Under the pieces are notes generated by a model. That model was given only the letters and a program-made list of their open reading frames with translations. It was not told the DNA's origin and did no database searches. Below are positions 1-7,310 of a stretch of 64,000 bases of DNA, piece after piece. Position 1 is the stretch's first letter; every line of letters begins with the position of its first letter. The position numbers and the translations under genes were made by a program. Origin of the DNA: Bin5 sp965221345 (GTDB taxonomy: Bacteria > Chloroflexota > Anaerolineae > Caldilineales > Caldilineaceae); assembly GCA_965221345.1 (NCBI GenBank), contig CBDCSD010000002.1:2294001-2358000 (forward strand). The letters run 5' to 3'.

Positions 1-597
1 ACTATGCTGGAGGTTGCCATTGGGATTGGGGTGGCTGTGACGACGGGCGTGGTGGTGGCGGCCGTACTCGACTTCTCTCCCTGGCTGCGGCGAGCTGTCT
101 ACCCGCTTCTGGTTATATCACAAACCGTTCCAATTCTGGCGCTGGCTCCTTTGTTGATAATCTGGTTCGGCTTTGGCATTGCGCCAAAAGTAATTGTCGT
201 GACGCTGTTCTGTTTTTTCCCCATCACCATCAACACTAGCGACGGACTGACCTCGACCGAACCGGAACTGATCGACCTTTTCCGCTCAATGGGAGCGACG
301 TGGCCGCAAATCTGGCAGAAGGTCCGGCTGCCTGCCGCCGCGCCTTATTTTTTTTCGGGCTTGAAGATTGCGGCGACCTACAGCGTGGCGGGAGCTGTTG
401 TCGGGGAGTGGGTAGGCGCTAAACAAGGACTGGGCATCTATCTACTGCGCTCGTCGGCTGCGTTCAAGACCGCCCAGGTCTTTTCTGCTATCGTCATTAT
501 ATCACTCCTGAGCATTCTGTTGTTTCTGGCAGTCTTTATTATCGAGCGCGGCATGATGCCCTGGTACTTTGAAGAACGAACCGGCAATAGCCAGTGA
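1..597 (+). CDS. ABC importer permease, NMT1/SsuC/ThiX type (5' end cut by window)
   Basis: Integral membrane subunit of an importer of the nitrate/taurine/thiamine-pyrimidine class. The visible 198 codons are mostly hydrophobic helices. They contain the EAA-loop signature that docks on the ATPase (ELIDLFRSMGATWPQIW, followed by LPAAAPYF, near residues 83-108). Family members are about 250 residues and an in-frame ATG sits only at base 4, so the N-terminal helix is probably upstream of the window and the gene is partial. It is followed by its lipoprotein (start 674) and its ATPase (start 1690), so the three form one transporter operon. The substrate is inferred from the binding protein, not from this subunit. 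Confidence 0.9.
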   Translation, partial: TMLEVAIGIGVAVTTGVVVAAVLDFSPWLRRAVYPLLVISQTVPILALAPLLIIWFGFGIAPKVIVVTLFCFFPITINTSDGLTSTEPELIDLFRSMGATWPQIWQKVRLPAAAPYFFSGLKIAATYSVAGAVVGEWVGAKQGLGIYLLRSSAAFKTAQVFSAIVIISLLSILLFLAVFIIERGMMPWYFEERTGNSQ

Positions 598-673
598 ACT
601 GACGTCCGCCTCAAACTCGACGCTGGTCGCACACCATTGGCAGTTGACGACAATCCACTATGAGGAGAAGATA

Positions 674-1693
674 ATGAGACACCGAAAAACACATGGAGTT
701 CTCTTGCCTGTGACTCTATTTGCGTTGATGTTGATGGCGGCGTGCATGCCGGTGGCGCAGAGCGAGGACACTTCTGCTGCACCGACGGACGTCACGTTAA
801 TGCTGGGGTGGACGCCCAATACCAATTATACCGGCATTTACGTGGCCCATGAGAATGGCTGGTATGAAGAAGCGGGCCTGAATGTGGACATTGTCCTCCC
901 CGGTCAGTCGGATGTGCACAAGGTTGTGGGAACAGGGTCGGCCGATTTTGGTTTCAGCTACCAGGAAGGCACTACATTTGCCCGGGATGAGGGCGTGCCG
1001 GTTGTGTCAATTGCAGCCATTATCCAACACAATACATCGGGCTTCGCTTCGAGAAGCAGCGCGGGAATGGGTCTAAAAACGCCCACCGATTTGGCCGGCA
1101 AGCGGTATGGCGCTTTTGGTTCCCCAATTGAGTTTCCCACCATCGACCTGCTGATGCAGTGTGAAGGTGGATCGGCAGAAGATATCGAGTTCATCGACAT
1201 CGGTTGGGCGGACTTCCTCTCGGTAACGGAAGCGGACCAGATCGACTTTGTCTGGATCTTCTATGGCTGGGGCGGCATAAACGCCGAACTCCAGGGCGTC
1301 GAACTGGATATTGTCATGCTTAAGGATTATCTGGATTGCATTCCTGACTACTATACGCCAATCCTGATAACCAGCGAGGCGATGATTGAGAACGATCCTG
1401 ACACAGTGCGCGCATTTGTCGAAGTATCAGCACGCGGCTATGAGTTTGCCATCGAGAATCCGGCGGAGGCTGCAGACATTCTATTGGCGGCCAATCCGGA
1501 TCTTGACGCCGAACTGGTAAGGACAAGCCAAGAATGGTTGTCCAAAGAATATCAGGCTGATGCGCCGCAATGGGGCGTTCAGACCGGCGATATCTGGCAG
1601 GGATATGCCGATTTCCTAATCGAGAACGGTATCATAGAGTCTTTTGACGCCGAGAGCGCATATACGAACGAGTTCCTGCCTGACCAAGAATGA
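674..1693 (+). CDS. NMT1/THI5-family substrate-binding lipoprotein, probable thiamine-pyrimidine (ThiY-like)
   Basis: Extracytoplasmic binding protein of the importer, 339 residues. The start at 674 is chosen because GAGGAGA lies just upstream and it yields a lipoprotein signal with lipobox LMAAC (Cys24). Further upstream in-frame starts would bury the signal peptide. The mature N-terminus reads LGWTPNTNYTGIYVA and then GWYEEAGL, the hallmark of ThiY/THI5 pyrimidine-binding proteins. Later come GSADFGFSYQEG and DLAGKRYG, also typical of the NMT1 fold. The established role of ThiY is to bind formylaminopyrimidine for thiamine salvage. The exact ligand here is inference, since taurine- and riboflavin-type relatives share the fold. 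Its last codons overlap the ATPase start (ATGA), which indicates translational coupling. Confidence 0.85.
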   Translation: MRHRKTHGVLLPVTLFALMLMAACMPVAQSEDTSAAPTDVTLMLGWTPNTNYTGIYVAHENGWYEEAGLNVDIVLPGQSDVHKVVGTGSADFGFSYQEGTTFARDEGVPVVSIAAIIQHNTSGFASRSSAGMGLKTPTDLAGKRYGAFGSPIEFPTIDLLMQCEGGSAEDIEFIDIGWADFLSVTEADQIDFVWIFYGWGGINAELQGVELDIVMLKDYLDCIPDYYTPILITSEAMIENDPDTVRAFVEVSARGYEFAIENPAEAADILLAANPDLDAELVRTSQEWLSKEYQADAPQWGVQTGDIWQGYADFLIENGIIESFDAESAYTNEFLPDQE

Positions 1694-2466
1694 CGCTTCT
1701 GGCAGTGGATTCGCTCTCGAAGACGTTCGATAGCACCTCCCGCAGGGGCTCTGGAGGCGTTGTCGAAGCCGTGGTGGACCTCACTTTCCAGGTGGAGGCA
1801 GGCGAATTCCTGACCATCATCGGCCCCAGCGGCTGCGGAAAGTCCACGCTGCTGCGTCTGCTGGCCGGCCTCGTACAGCCGGACAGTGGCCAGATCAGCC
1901 TGCAAGGCCAGTTCCTGCCGGACGCGTCTGACCGGCAGGGACGCTTTGGCTACATGCCACAGAGGGATACTCTGCTGCCGTGGCGCACAGTGCTCGAAAA
2001 CGTAATTCTGGGGGCGGAGCTGGCCGGCGGCAGCAGAGACGCGGCCCGCGCCGAAGCGCGTCAGCTTCTGCCGCTATTTGGGCTGGACGGCTTCGAGGAT
2101 TCCTGGCCCAGCACACTATCGGGCGGGATGAGACAGCGAGCCGCGCTGCTGCGTACGTTCCTGGCCGGCTACGACATACTGCTGTTGGACGAACCATTCG
2201 GCGCGCTCGACGCTCTGACGCGTAGGATGCTGCAGCAGTGGCTGCTGGGCGTGCGTACACGTTTTTCAAAGACGATTCTATTCATTACGCACGACATCGA
2301 CGAGGCGCTGCTTCTCGGCGATCGCGTGCTCGTTTTCAGCCCGCGCCCCGGCCGTATCACGGCAGATCTGGCGATTGACTTGCCCCACCCGCGCGACGAG
2401 GACACAATTTTGAGTGCGGAATTTCTCGCCCTGAAGCGGAGCGCGCTCTCGCACCTCAGACTCTGA
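1690..2466 (+). CDS. ABC importer ATPase (ThiZ/SsuB/TauB-like)
   Basis: ATP-hydrolysing subunit of 258 residues that powers the importer encoded just upstream. It has Walker A GPSGCGKST (residues 45-53), a Q-loop at YMPQRD, the ABC signature LSGGMRQR, Walker B ILLLDEPF, a D-loop (GALDALTR) and switch His in ITHD. Length and motif spacing are normal for the nitrate/taurine/thiamine class. The ATG overlaps the stop of the binding-protein gene by four bases (ATGA), so the two are probably co-translated. The oxygenase gene follows after 18 bases and is probably in the same transcript. Confidence 0.92.
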   Translation: MTLLAVDSLSKTFDSTSRRGSGGVVEAVVDLTFQVEAGEFLTIIGPSGCGKSTLLRLLAGLVQPDSGQISLQGQFLPDASDRQGRFGYMPQRDTLLPWRTVLENVILGAELAGGSRDAARAEARQLLPLFGLDGFEDSWPSTLSGGMRQRAALLRTFLAGYDILLLDEPFGALDALTRRMLQQWLLGVRTRFSKTILFITHDIDEALLLGDRVLVFSPRPGRITADLAIDLPHPRDEDTILSAEFLALKRSALSHLRL

Positions 2467-2484
2467 ATCTGGAGTAACTAACCC

Positions 2485-3291
2485 ATGATCGACCGGCAAA
2501 GTGTAGATTCGCTGAAGTCCAGCGGACATCTCGTTACTTCCTGCGCGGCTTTGGACAGGTCAGAACTGCTGGAAGCTTTTCGAGCCTTCATCTGCAGAGA
2601 CCGCGACTACCAAATCCGCTATCTTCAGAAGCAGTACGGGTATGCCTATGATGGCTTTTCCTATTATGGCCAGTCTGATAGCAGCCATCAGGCTGAGGAT
2701 GATCTGATCAGCACCTTTGTCCTGTCCGAGTTTTATCCAGTGGAACGGTATCCGCTCGAGTTCCATGGCTTTTTGAATGGCAGGTGGAAAGAGGTCGTGC
2801 AGACGGTGCGTTCGCTGGAAAAAGACCTGCTGACACAGCTTGACATTCCCGGTCTGCTGGATTTCTACCGGAACAACGCCGGCCACATGGTCTCCAACAA
2901 CTACTATCCTCCGGTTCAGCAATTCACCACAACCGCAGCCGGCAATACACGACTTTCCGCCCACCCCGATGCCTCTCTGTTTACTGTTTTCCCCTTCGGC
3001 ATTGACGAAGAATTGGAGCTGGAGCAGGCAGGTGAAAGCGGTGAACCTGTGTGGCAGTCGGTAGACGCTTCCGAGTCGATACTGCTCTATCCGGGTTATC
3101 TGATGGAGATGTGGACCCACGGGGCGATCAAGGCGATGAATCACCGGGTGCGGCTTAGCAACGATCGAGCAGCCGAACGATTCACCTTTTCCTTCTTTTC
3201 GCTGCCTTTTCCCTTGCGGGAGTTCGACATGCCTGGGCGGGGAAGGATAGCCAGCGAAGGCTACTTCGATGCCTACGCGGCCTTATTCTGA
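2485..3291 (+). CDS. Isopenicillin-N-synthase-like 2-oxoglutarate/Fe(II) oxygenase
   Basis: Cytoplasmic 268-residue protein of the double-stranded beta-helix Fe(II) oxygenase superfamily. The iron-binding H-x-D is in SAHPDASLFTVF, the distal His is in KAMNHRVRLS, and the R-x-S that grips 2-oxoglutarate follows the distal His as usual (HRVRLS). The N-terminal part (DYQIRYLQKQYGY, HMVSNNYYP) matches the plant/fungal-like isopenicillin N synthase group in layout, but it is shorter than the usual 310-350 residues. The start follows GGAGTAACTAACCC. It lies 18 bases after the ATPase gene of the pyrimidine-type importer, so it may modify the imported compound; that link is inference. The 3' end overlaps the convergent Ldh_2 gene by nine bases. 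Confidence 0.8.
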   Translation: MIDRQSVDSLKSSGHLVTSCAALDRSELLEAFRAFICRDRDYQIRYLQKQYGYAYDGFSYYGQSDSSHQAEDDLISTFVLSEFYPVERYPLEFHGFLNGRWKEVVQTVRSLEKDLLTQLDIPGLLDFYRNNAGHMVSNNYYPPVQQFTTTAAGNTRLSAHPDASLFTVFPFGIDEELELEQAGESGEPVWQSVDASESILLYPGYLMEMWTHGAIKAMNHRVRLSNDRAAERFTFSFFSLPFPLREFDMPGRGRIASEGYFDAYAALF

Positions 3292-4329
3292 TGGGGTCAG
3301 GTTGACGCCGTAGCGCTGGGCCGCGGCGCAAATCTTGCCCCAGGCGGTGTCGTCGACGGTGATGCCGTCGCGCGTTCGCTGTTGACGCGTGCGGATCTCC
3401 GGCTCGCCGGGCGCCAGGATCTCATCGAAGCCGGCTGCCAAATCTGAACTCTTAACGTGCTGCACCAGCCCATCGACATCAGCATAGAAGGCATCGCCCT
3501 CTCTGAGCCGCTCAGGCTGGATCACAAAGGCAAGGAAACCGTTGCCAATGCGGGTTGCGCCGTCGCGACTGCAACCGGCTCCCGACAGGGCGCCGGCCAG
3601 AATATCGATGACAAAGGACAGGCCAAAGCCTTTGTGCCCGCCAAAAGGCAATAGCGCGCCTTCAGGCGGCCCGACGTAGGCGGCAGGGTCGGTGGTCGGA
3701 TTGCCGTCGGCGTCAACGATGCAGCCGGCGGGGGCCGGCACGCCGCGGTTGAGCATGTCCTTCAGCTTGCCATCGGCAATGGCGGAAGTGGCCATATCCA
3801 GCACCAACGGCTCGCCGGCCTTGCGGGGGATGCCCACTGAGATAGGGTTGGCCGACAGCCGGCGCCCGCGTCCGCCCCAGGGCGCGGCCAGCTTGCCGCC
3901 GCCATGCGTATTGACGAACAGGACTGTCACCAGCCCTTGCTGCGCCGCCAGGTAGGGGTAGTGTCCGACGCGCCCGATGTGCCCGCACTGGCTGACGGCT
4001 ATGATGCCGACGCCGTTTTCCTGTGCCTTGTGCATGGCCACCTGGATTGCCTCCAGACCAATGACCTGGCCGAAGCCCCAGCCGCCTTCGATCACGGCCA
4101 GTGTCTCGGTTTCGTGCATGATGGTGATGTGCTGACCGGGGAGGACGTCGCCCGCCTCCATCCACTCTATATATTCGGGGATGCGCAGCACGCCGTGGGA
4201 GTCGTGTCCGGCCAGGTTGGCTTGAACCAGATGTTCGGCCACGATGCCGGCCTCGTCCCGTTCCACGCCGGCGGCGACGAAAACATCCTGGGAGATGGCG
4301 GTCAGTTGGTGCGGAGAAAATATGGGCAC
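3283..4329 (-). CDS. Ldh_2 family malate/L-lactate/ureidoglycolate dehydrogenase
   Basis: NAD(P)-dependent oxidoreductase of the non-Rossmann Ldh_2 fold, 348 residues, the normal length. The catalytic-region motif GHDSHGVLRIPEY is near residues 54-66. AVSQCGHIGRVGHY and VFVNTHGGGKLAAPWGG bind the nucleotide, and LPFGGHKGFGLSF is the C-terminal family signature. The start codon is GTG, preceded by AGGTAACC. Family members oxidise 2-hydroxy acids such as malate, L-lactate, ureidoglycolate or 2,3-diketo-L-gulonate; substrate cannot be read from the sequence. It is transcribed in the same direction as the sugar-acid cluster but stands 389 bases downstream of the TPR gene. Confidence 0.9.
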   Translation of the reverse strand: MPIFSPHQLTAISQDVFVAAGVERDEAGIVAEHLVQANLAGHDSHGVLRIPEYIEWMEAGDVLPGQHITIMHETETLAVIEGGWGFGQVIGLEAIQVAMHKAQENGVGIIAVSQCGHIGRVGHYPYLAAQQGLVTVLFVNTHGGGKLAAPWGGRGRRLSANPISVGIPRKAGEPLVLDMATSAIADGKLKDMLNRGVPAPAGCIVDADGNPTTDPAAYVGPPEGALLPFGGHKGFGLSFVIDILAGALSGAGCSRDGATRIGNGFLAFVIQPERLREGDAFYADVDGLVQHVKSSDLAAGFDEILAPGEPEIRTRQQRTRDGITVDDTAWGKICAAAQRYGVNLTPSE

Positions 4330-4718
4330 GGTTACCTGCTTTTCGTCTCTTGAGACAATCCTCCGGCCATCTTCTTCAGGAATTGTGGAAGAATTATTCG
4401 AGCAGAGGAGCGAAGCCGGACGATCGAGACCTTTTTGTCAACTTGATTTACCGCCCCACAAGTCAGCAATTTCGGGAGATCGCGGCCGACCTTCCTTTGC
4501 GCAGACGTGGCTTTTCCCATCTCACAGCGAAAGGAGGCGATAACGCCTGAGGTGTGTATAGAGTATCTGCTGGTGCATCAGCAAGCGCTGGCGCAAGTTC
4601 GTCAAAACGGTGGCTTCTCACCCGACAGAACGCTGCAAGATCGCCAACACACATGCCCATGAATCCAGGAACTGCCAGTACTGCGCCCTCTGTTTGAGCA
4701 GAGGTGCACCCGGTATTG
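4330..4718. other. Intergenic stretch without a recognisable gene
   Basis: No open frame here resembles a known protein. The only structure I see is the 12-base palindrome GTCTCTTGAGAC at 4345-4356, 16 bases upstream of the Ldh_2 start, where an operator could sit. Nothing else supports a regulator-binding function. Confidence 0.5.
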
Positions 4719-5810
4719 CTAATGCCAGAGTTGTAAACCCGGCCGCTCCAGGTCGAGTATGGAGGCGCTGTCGCCAGCCGCTTTCACCGATTCCAATGCT
4801 GCCGCGGCCTGCAAGTCGGCGAAGGCGTCCTGGTATTGACCAAGGTTGTCTTTGGCAAGGCCCCGACTGACGTAGGCGTCGGCATAATCGAGCTTCAGTT
4901 GGAGAGCCTGGTCATAGTCGGCGATGGCGTCCTGGTATTGACCAAGGTTTGCCTTAGCAAGGCCCCGATGAAAGTGGGCGTGGGCATTGTCGGGCTTCAA
5001 CAGGAGACCCTGGTCATAGTCGGTGATGGCGTCCTGATATTGACCAAGTTTGTCCTTGGCAAGGCCCCTACTGAGGTAGACGTTGGCATTATCGGGCTGC
5101 AGTTGGAGAGCCTGGTCATAGTCGGCGATGGCGTCCTGATATTGACCAAGGTGGTCCTTGGCAAGGCCTCGATAGAAGTAGGGGATGGCATAATCGGGCT
5201 GCAGTTGGAGAGCCTGGTCATAGTCGGCGATGGCGCCCTGGTTTTGACCAAGGTTGGCCTTGGCAACTCCCCGACCGAAGTAAGCGCCGGCATTGTTGGG
5301 CTGCAGTTTGAGAGCTTTGTCAAAGTCTGCGATGGCATCCTGGTTTTGGTCGAGACAGGCCTTGGCATTGCCCCGATGGACGTAAACGTCGACATGGTCG
5401 TGCTTCAGTCTGAGAGCATAGTCAAAGTCTGCGATGGCGCCATGGTATTGACGGAGGTTGGCCTTTGCTACACCCCGATAGGAGTAGGTATTGGGATTGT
5501 CGGGCTGCAATTGGAGAGCACTGTCAAAGTTGGCGATGGCCTCCTGAAATCGACTACTCTGGAGATAGGCAACACCCCTGCCGATGTAGGCTGCGGCGAT
5601 ATCGGGCTGCAGTTGGAGAGCTTGGTCAAATTCTGTGATGGCGTCCTGGTATTGACCAAGGTTGAGACTGTCATTGCCCTGATTGAGGTACGCGTCGACA
5701 TTGCCCGCCCGGCCACAAGCGGCGACCGCAGCACATGCCACAGCAACCGCTATGACCCAACTCAATGTCCTGATAGTGCGCACTGAATACAGTGACCCGT
5801 GTAGTTTCAT
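4719..5810 (-). CDS. TPR-repeat lipoprotein
   Basis: Probable membrane-anchored scaffold protein of 363 residues. The start at 5810 is preferred over an upstream in-frame start because it has a strong AAGGAGCT ribosome site and begins a hydrophobic signal with lipobox VAAC (Cys32). Nine consecutive 34-residue tetratricopeptide repeats follow (residues about 39-345), each of the form AY-x2-RG-x2-K-x2-LGQYQDAI-x-DYDQAL-x-LQPD. The repeats are strikingly alike, also at DNA level. Such proteins bind partner proteins, and the partner is unknown. The gene lies 135 bases downstream of the pyruvate dehydrogenase E2 gene, on the same strand. Confidence 0.88.
   Translation of the reverse strand: MKLHGSLYSVRTIRTLSWVIAVAVACAAVAACGRAGNVDAYLNQGNDSLNLGQYQDAITEFDQALQLQPDIAAAYIGRGVAYLQSSRFQEAIANFDSALQLQPDNPNTYSYRGVAKANLRQYHGAIADFDYALRLKHDHVDVYVHRGNAKACLDQNQDAIADFDKALKLQPNNAGAYFGRGVAKANLGQNQGAIADYDQALQLQPDYAIPYFYRGLAKDHLGQYQDAIADYDQALQLQPDNANVYLSRGLAKDKLGQYQDAITDYDQGLLLKPDNAHAHFHRGLAKANLGQYQDAIADYDQALQLKLDYADAYVSRGLAKDNLGQYQDAFADLQAAAALESVKAAGDSASILDLERPGLQLWH
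4776..5696 (-). repeat. Nine tandem 102-bp coding repeats (TPR units)
   Basis: Nine in-frame units of 102 bp, each coding for one 34-residue TPR. Several neighbouring units differ at only a few bases (for example those around 4890-5220), suggesting recent unit duplication or gene conversion. The opposite strand is also open for 316 codons, purely because of the repeat composition. Confidence 0.85.
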
Positions 5811-5945
5811 TGTGAAAAGCTCCTTCCCGCCATCCGCCAGCGTGGTTATTCCCCCTCGATCGCGGCGGGTATTCTGCTCAAAAAATGGTTCATCGCACGG
5901 CTGACTCCGTCTACCTTGTTGACGAGCCGGCTGCTGCAAATTGCC

Positions 5946-7226
5946 TCAGGCCAAGAGCAGCTTGATGGGCGTTTCCAACAGTTCTTTCACCCTCTGCAAG
6001 AAGACAGCGCACTCGGCCCCGTCCGTCACCCGGTGATCGGCGGAGATGGTCATCTGCATAACTGTGCGCACGACCACCTGACCCTCCACCACGACCGCGG
6101 TCTTTCTGGCCGTGGCCACCCCCAAGATCGCGGCTTGGGGCGGGTTGATGATGGCGGCGAAGTGATCGGTGTCGTAGCCGCCGAGGTTGCTGATGGTGAA
6201 GGTGCTGCCGGTTACATCCTCGGGTCTGACCTTGCCGGCGCGGGCCCTCGCGATCATGGCGCGATTGGCACGGGCAATCTCGTCGATGTTGCGCCGATCG
6301 GTCTGGCGGTTGACTACAGTCAGCACCCCCCCTTCCACTGCCACGGCCGCGCCGATATTGATGTCAGCGTGGATTTCGATGCGGTCGTCGACATAGGATG
6401 CGTTGAGGTTGGGGAAGTCGCGCAGCGCCAAAGCGGTGGCTTTCATCACCAGGTCGTTGACCGTAACCTGTTCATCGGCCGGCAACGCATCGTTGATCTG
6501 CCTTCGCAATGCCAAGGCCTCGTCCATCGTGACCGAACTGGTGATGTAAAAGTGGGGGATCGACTGCTTGCTCCGGCTCATGCGCTGGGCAATCGTCCGC
6601 CGGAGTGGCGACGCGGGACTTCCGGTGGTCATCGACGGGTCGCTGGCGCCTGGCGCCTGGAGGCTGGCGACTGCAGTTGTGCCGGGACCCGCCTGTGCCA
6701 GATGGCTCTCTACGTCACCGCGCAGAATGCGGCCTCCGGGGCCGCTGCCGGCCACGCGGCGCAAGTCCAGATTGTGTTCGCGGGCCATGCGCAGGGCAAT
6801 GGGTGTGGCCAGTACACCATTCTCTATCGGCTCTCGGGACAGGTGCCTCGCCGGCTGTTTCTCCGGCGGTGCGGCCGGCAACGGATCGGACGGCAACGGA
6901 TCGGACGGCGTTTCCGCCTCAGGCGGCGCGACCGGTGGGGGCGATGGTTCTTGGGTTGGAGCAGGCGATGGCGGGCTTGATAGTTCATGTGCCTCCCCAA
7001 CCCTGGCGATTGGCGCGCCCGCCGACGCGCTTTGGCCGGGCTGAATGAGAAGTTCCAGCAGGACGCCTGCAACAGGGGCCTCCACCTCGAGCGTCACCTT
7101 TTCCGACTCGAATTCGGCGATGGGTTCGCCCGCCTGAATTGCGTCGCCCACGCTTTTCAACCAGACTGACAGTTCACCTTCACCGGCCTCAAAACCCAGG
7201 TCGGGCATGGCAATGATCTCGGCCAC
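5946..7226 (-). CDS. Dihydrolipoamide acyltransferase (pyruvate dehydrogenase E2)
   Basis: Core subunit of a 2-oxoacid dehydrogenase complex, 426 residues. The order is one lipoyl domain (residues 1-78, lipoylated Lys43 in EFESEKVTLEV), a Pro/Ala/Ser linker (80-130) with a short repeated PSDPL unit, a peripheral-subunit-binding domain (about 136-176, LATPIALRMAREH and GPGGRILRGDV), and the catalytic domain (205-426) ending with His398 and Asp402 in DHRVTDG. The start is GTG with GAGGAGGAG upstream. It lies 84 bases downstream of the E1 gene, so the pair forms one operon. No E3 gene is in the window. The partner E1 indicates pyruvate, but another 2-oxoacid is possible. Confidence 0.9.
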   Translation of the reverse strand: MAEIIAMPDLGFEAGEGELSVWLKSVGDAIQAGEPIAEFESEKVTLEVEAPVAGVLLELLIQPGQSASAGAPIARVGEAHELSSPPSPAPTQEPSPPPVAPPEAETPSDPLPSDPLPAAPPEKQPARHLSREPIENGVLATPIALRMAREHNLDLRRVAGSGPGGRILRGDVESHLAQAGPGTTAVASLQAPGASDPSMTTGSPASPLRRTIAQRMSRSKQSIPHFYITSSVTMDEALALRRQINDALPADEQVTVNDLVMKATALALRDFPNLNASYVDDRIEIHADINIGAAVAVEGGVLTVVNRQTDRRNIDEIARANRAMIARARAGKVRPEDVTGSTFTISNLGGYDTDHFAAIINPPQAAILGVATARKTAVVVEGQVVVRTVMQMTISADHRVTDGAECAVFLQRVKELLETPIKLLLA

Positions 7227-7250
7227 GGACTCCTCCTCTAAGCGGCAGAT

Positions 7251-7306
7251 GCTGGTGGCCGGTGATTAGCGGCAAATAACTGCCGCAACCGGCTACCAGC
7301 CACCGC
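7251..7306 (-). repeat. Intergenic palindromic repeat between E1 and E2 genes
   Basis: A two-part stem: arms GCTGGTGGCCGG and CCGGCTACCAGC pair at 11 of 12 positions, and inside them GCGGCA/TGCCGC pair perfectly. A similar sequence, with the same core GGTGGCTGGT and ACCGGCC, occurs at 18833-18893 and more loosely at 13745-13799 and 17270-17340. Possibly a REP-like element or mRNA processing site. Confidence 0.5.
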
Positions 7307-7310
7307 GGTT

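Noticed and set aside
4776..5696. Regular repeats that could suggest a CRISPR array
   Set aside because: The whole 102-bp unit is conserved and codes for TPRs. There are no unique spacers and no cas genes. The same holds for the 63-bp repeats at 51196-51636.
4836..5786. A 316-codon repetitive open frame on the plus strand
   Set aside because: It is the exact antisense of the TPR lipoprotein repeats. The 102-bp periodicity keeps the frame open, and there is no ribosome site or family resemblance.
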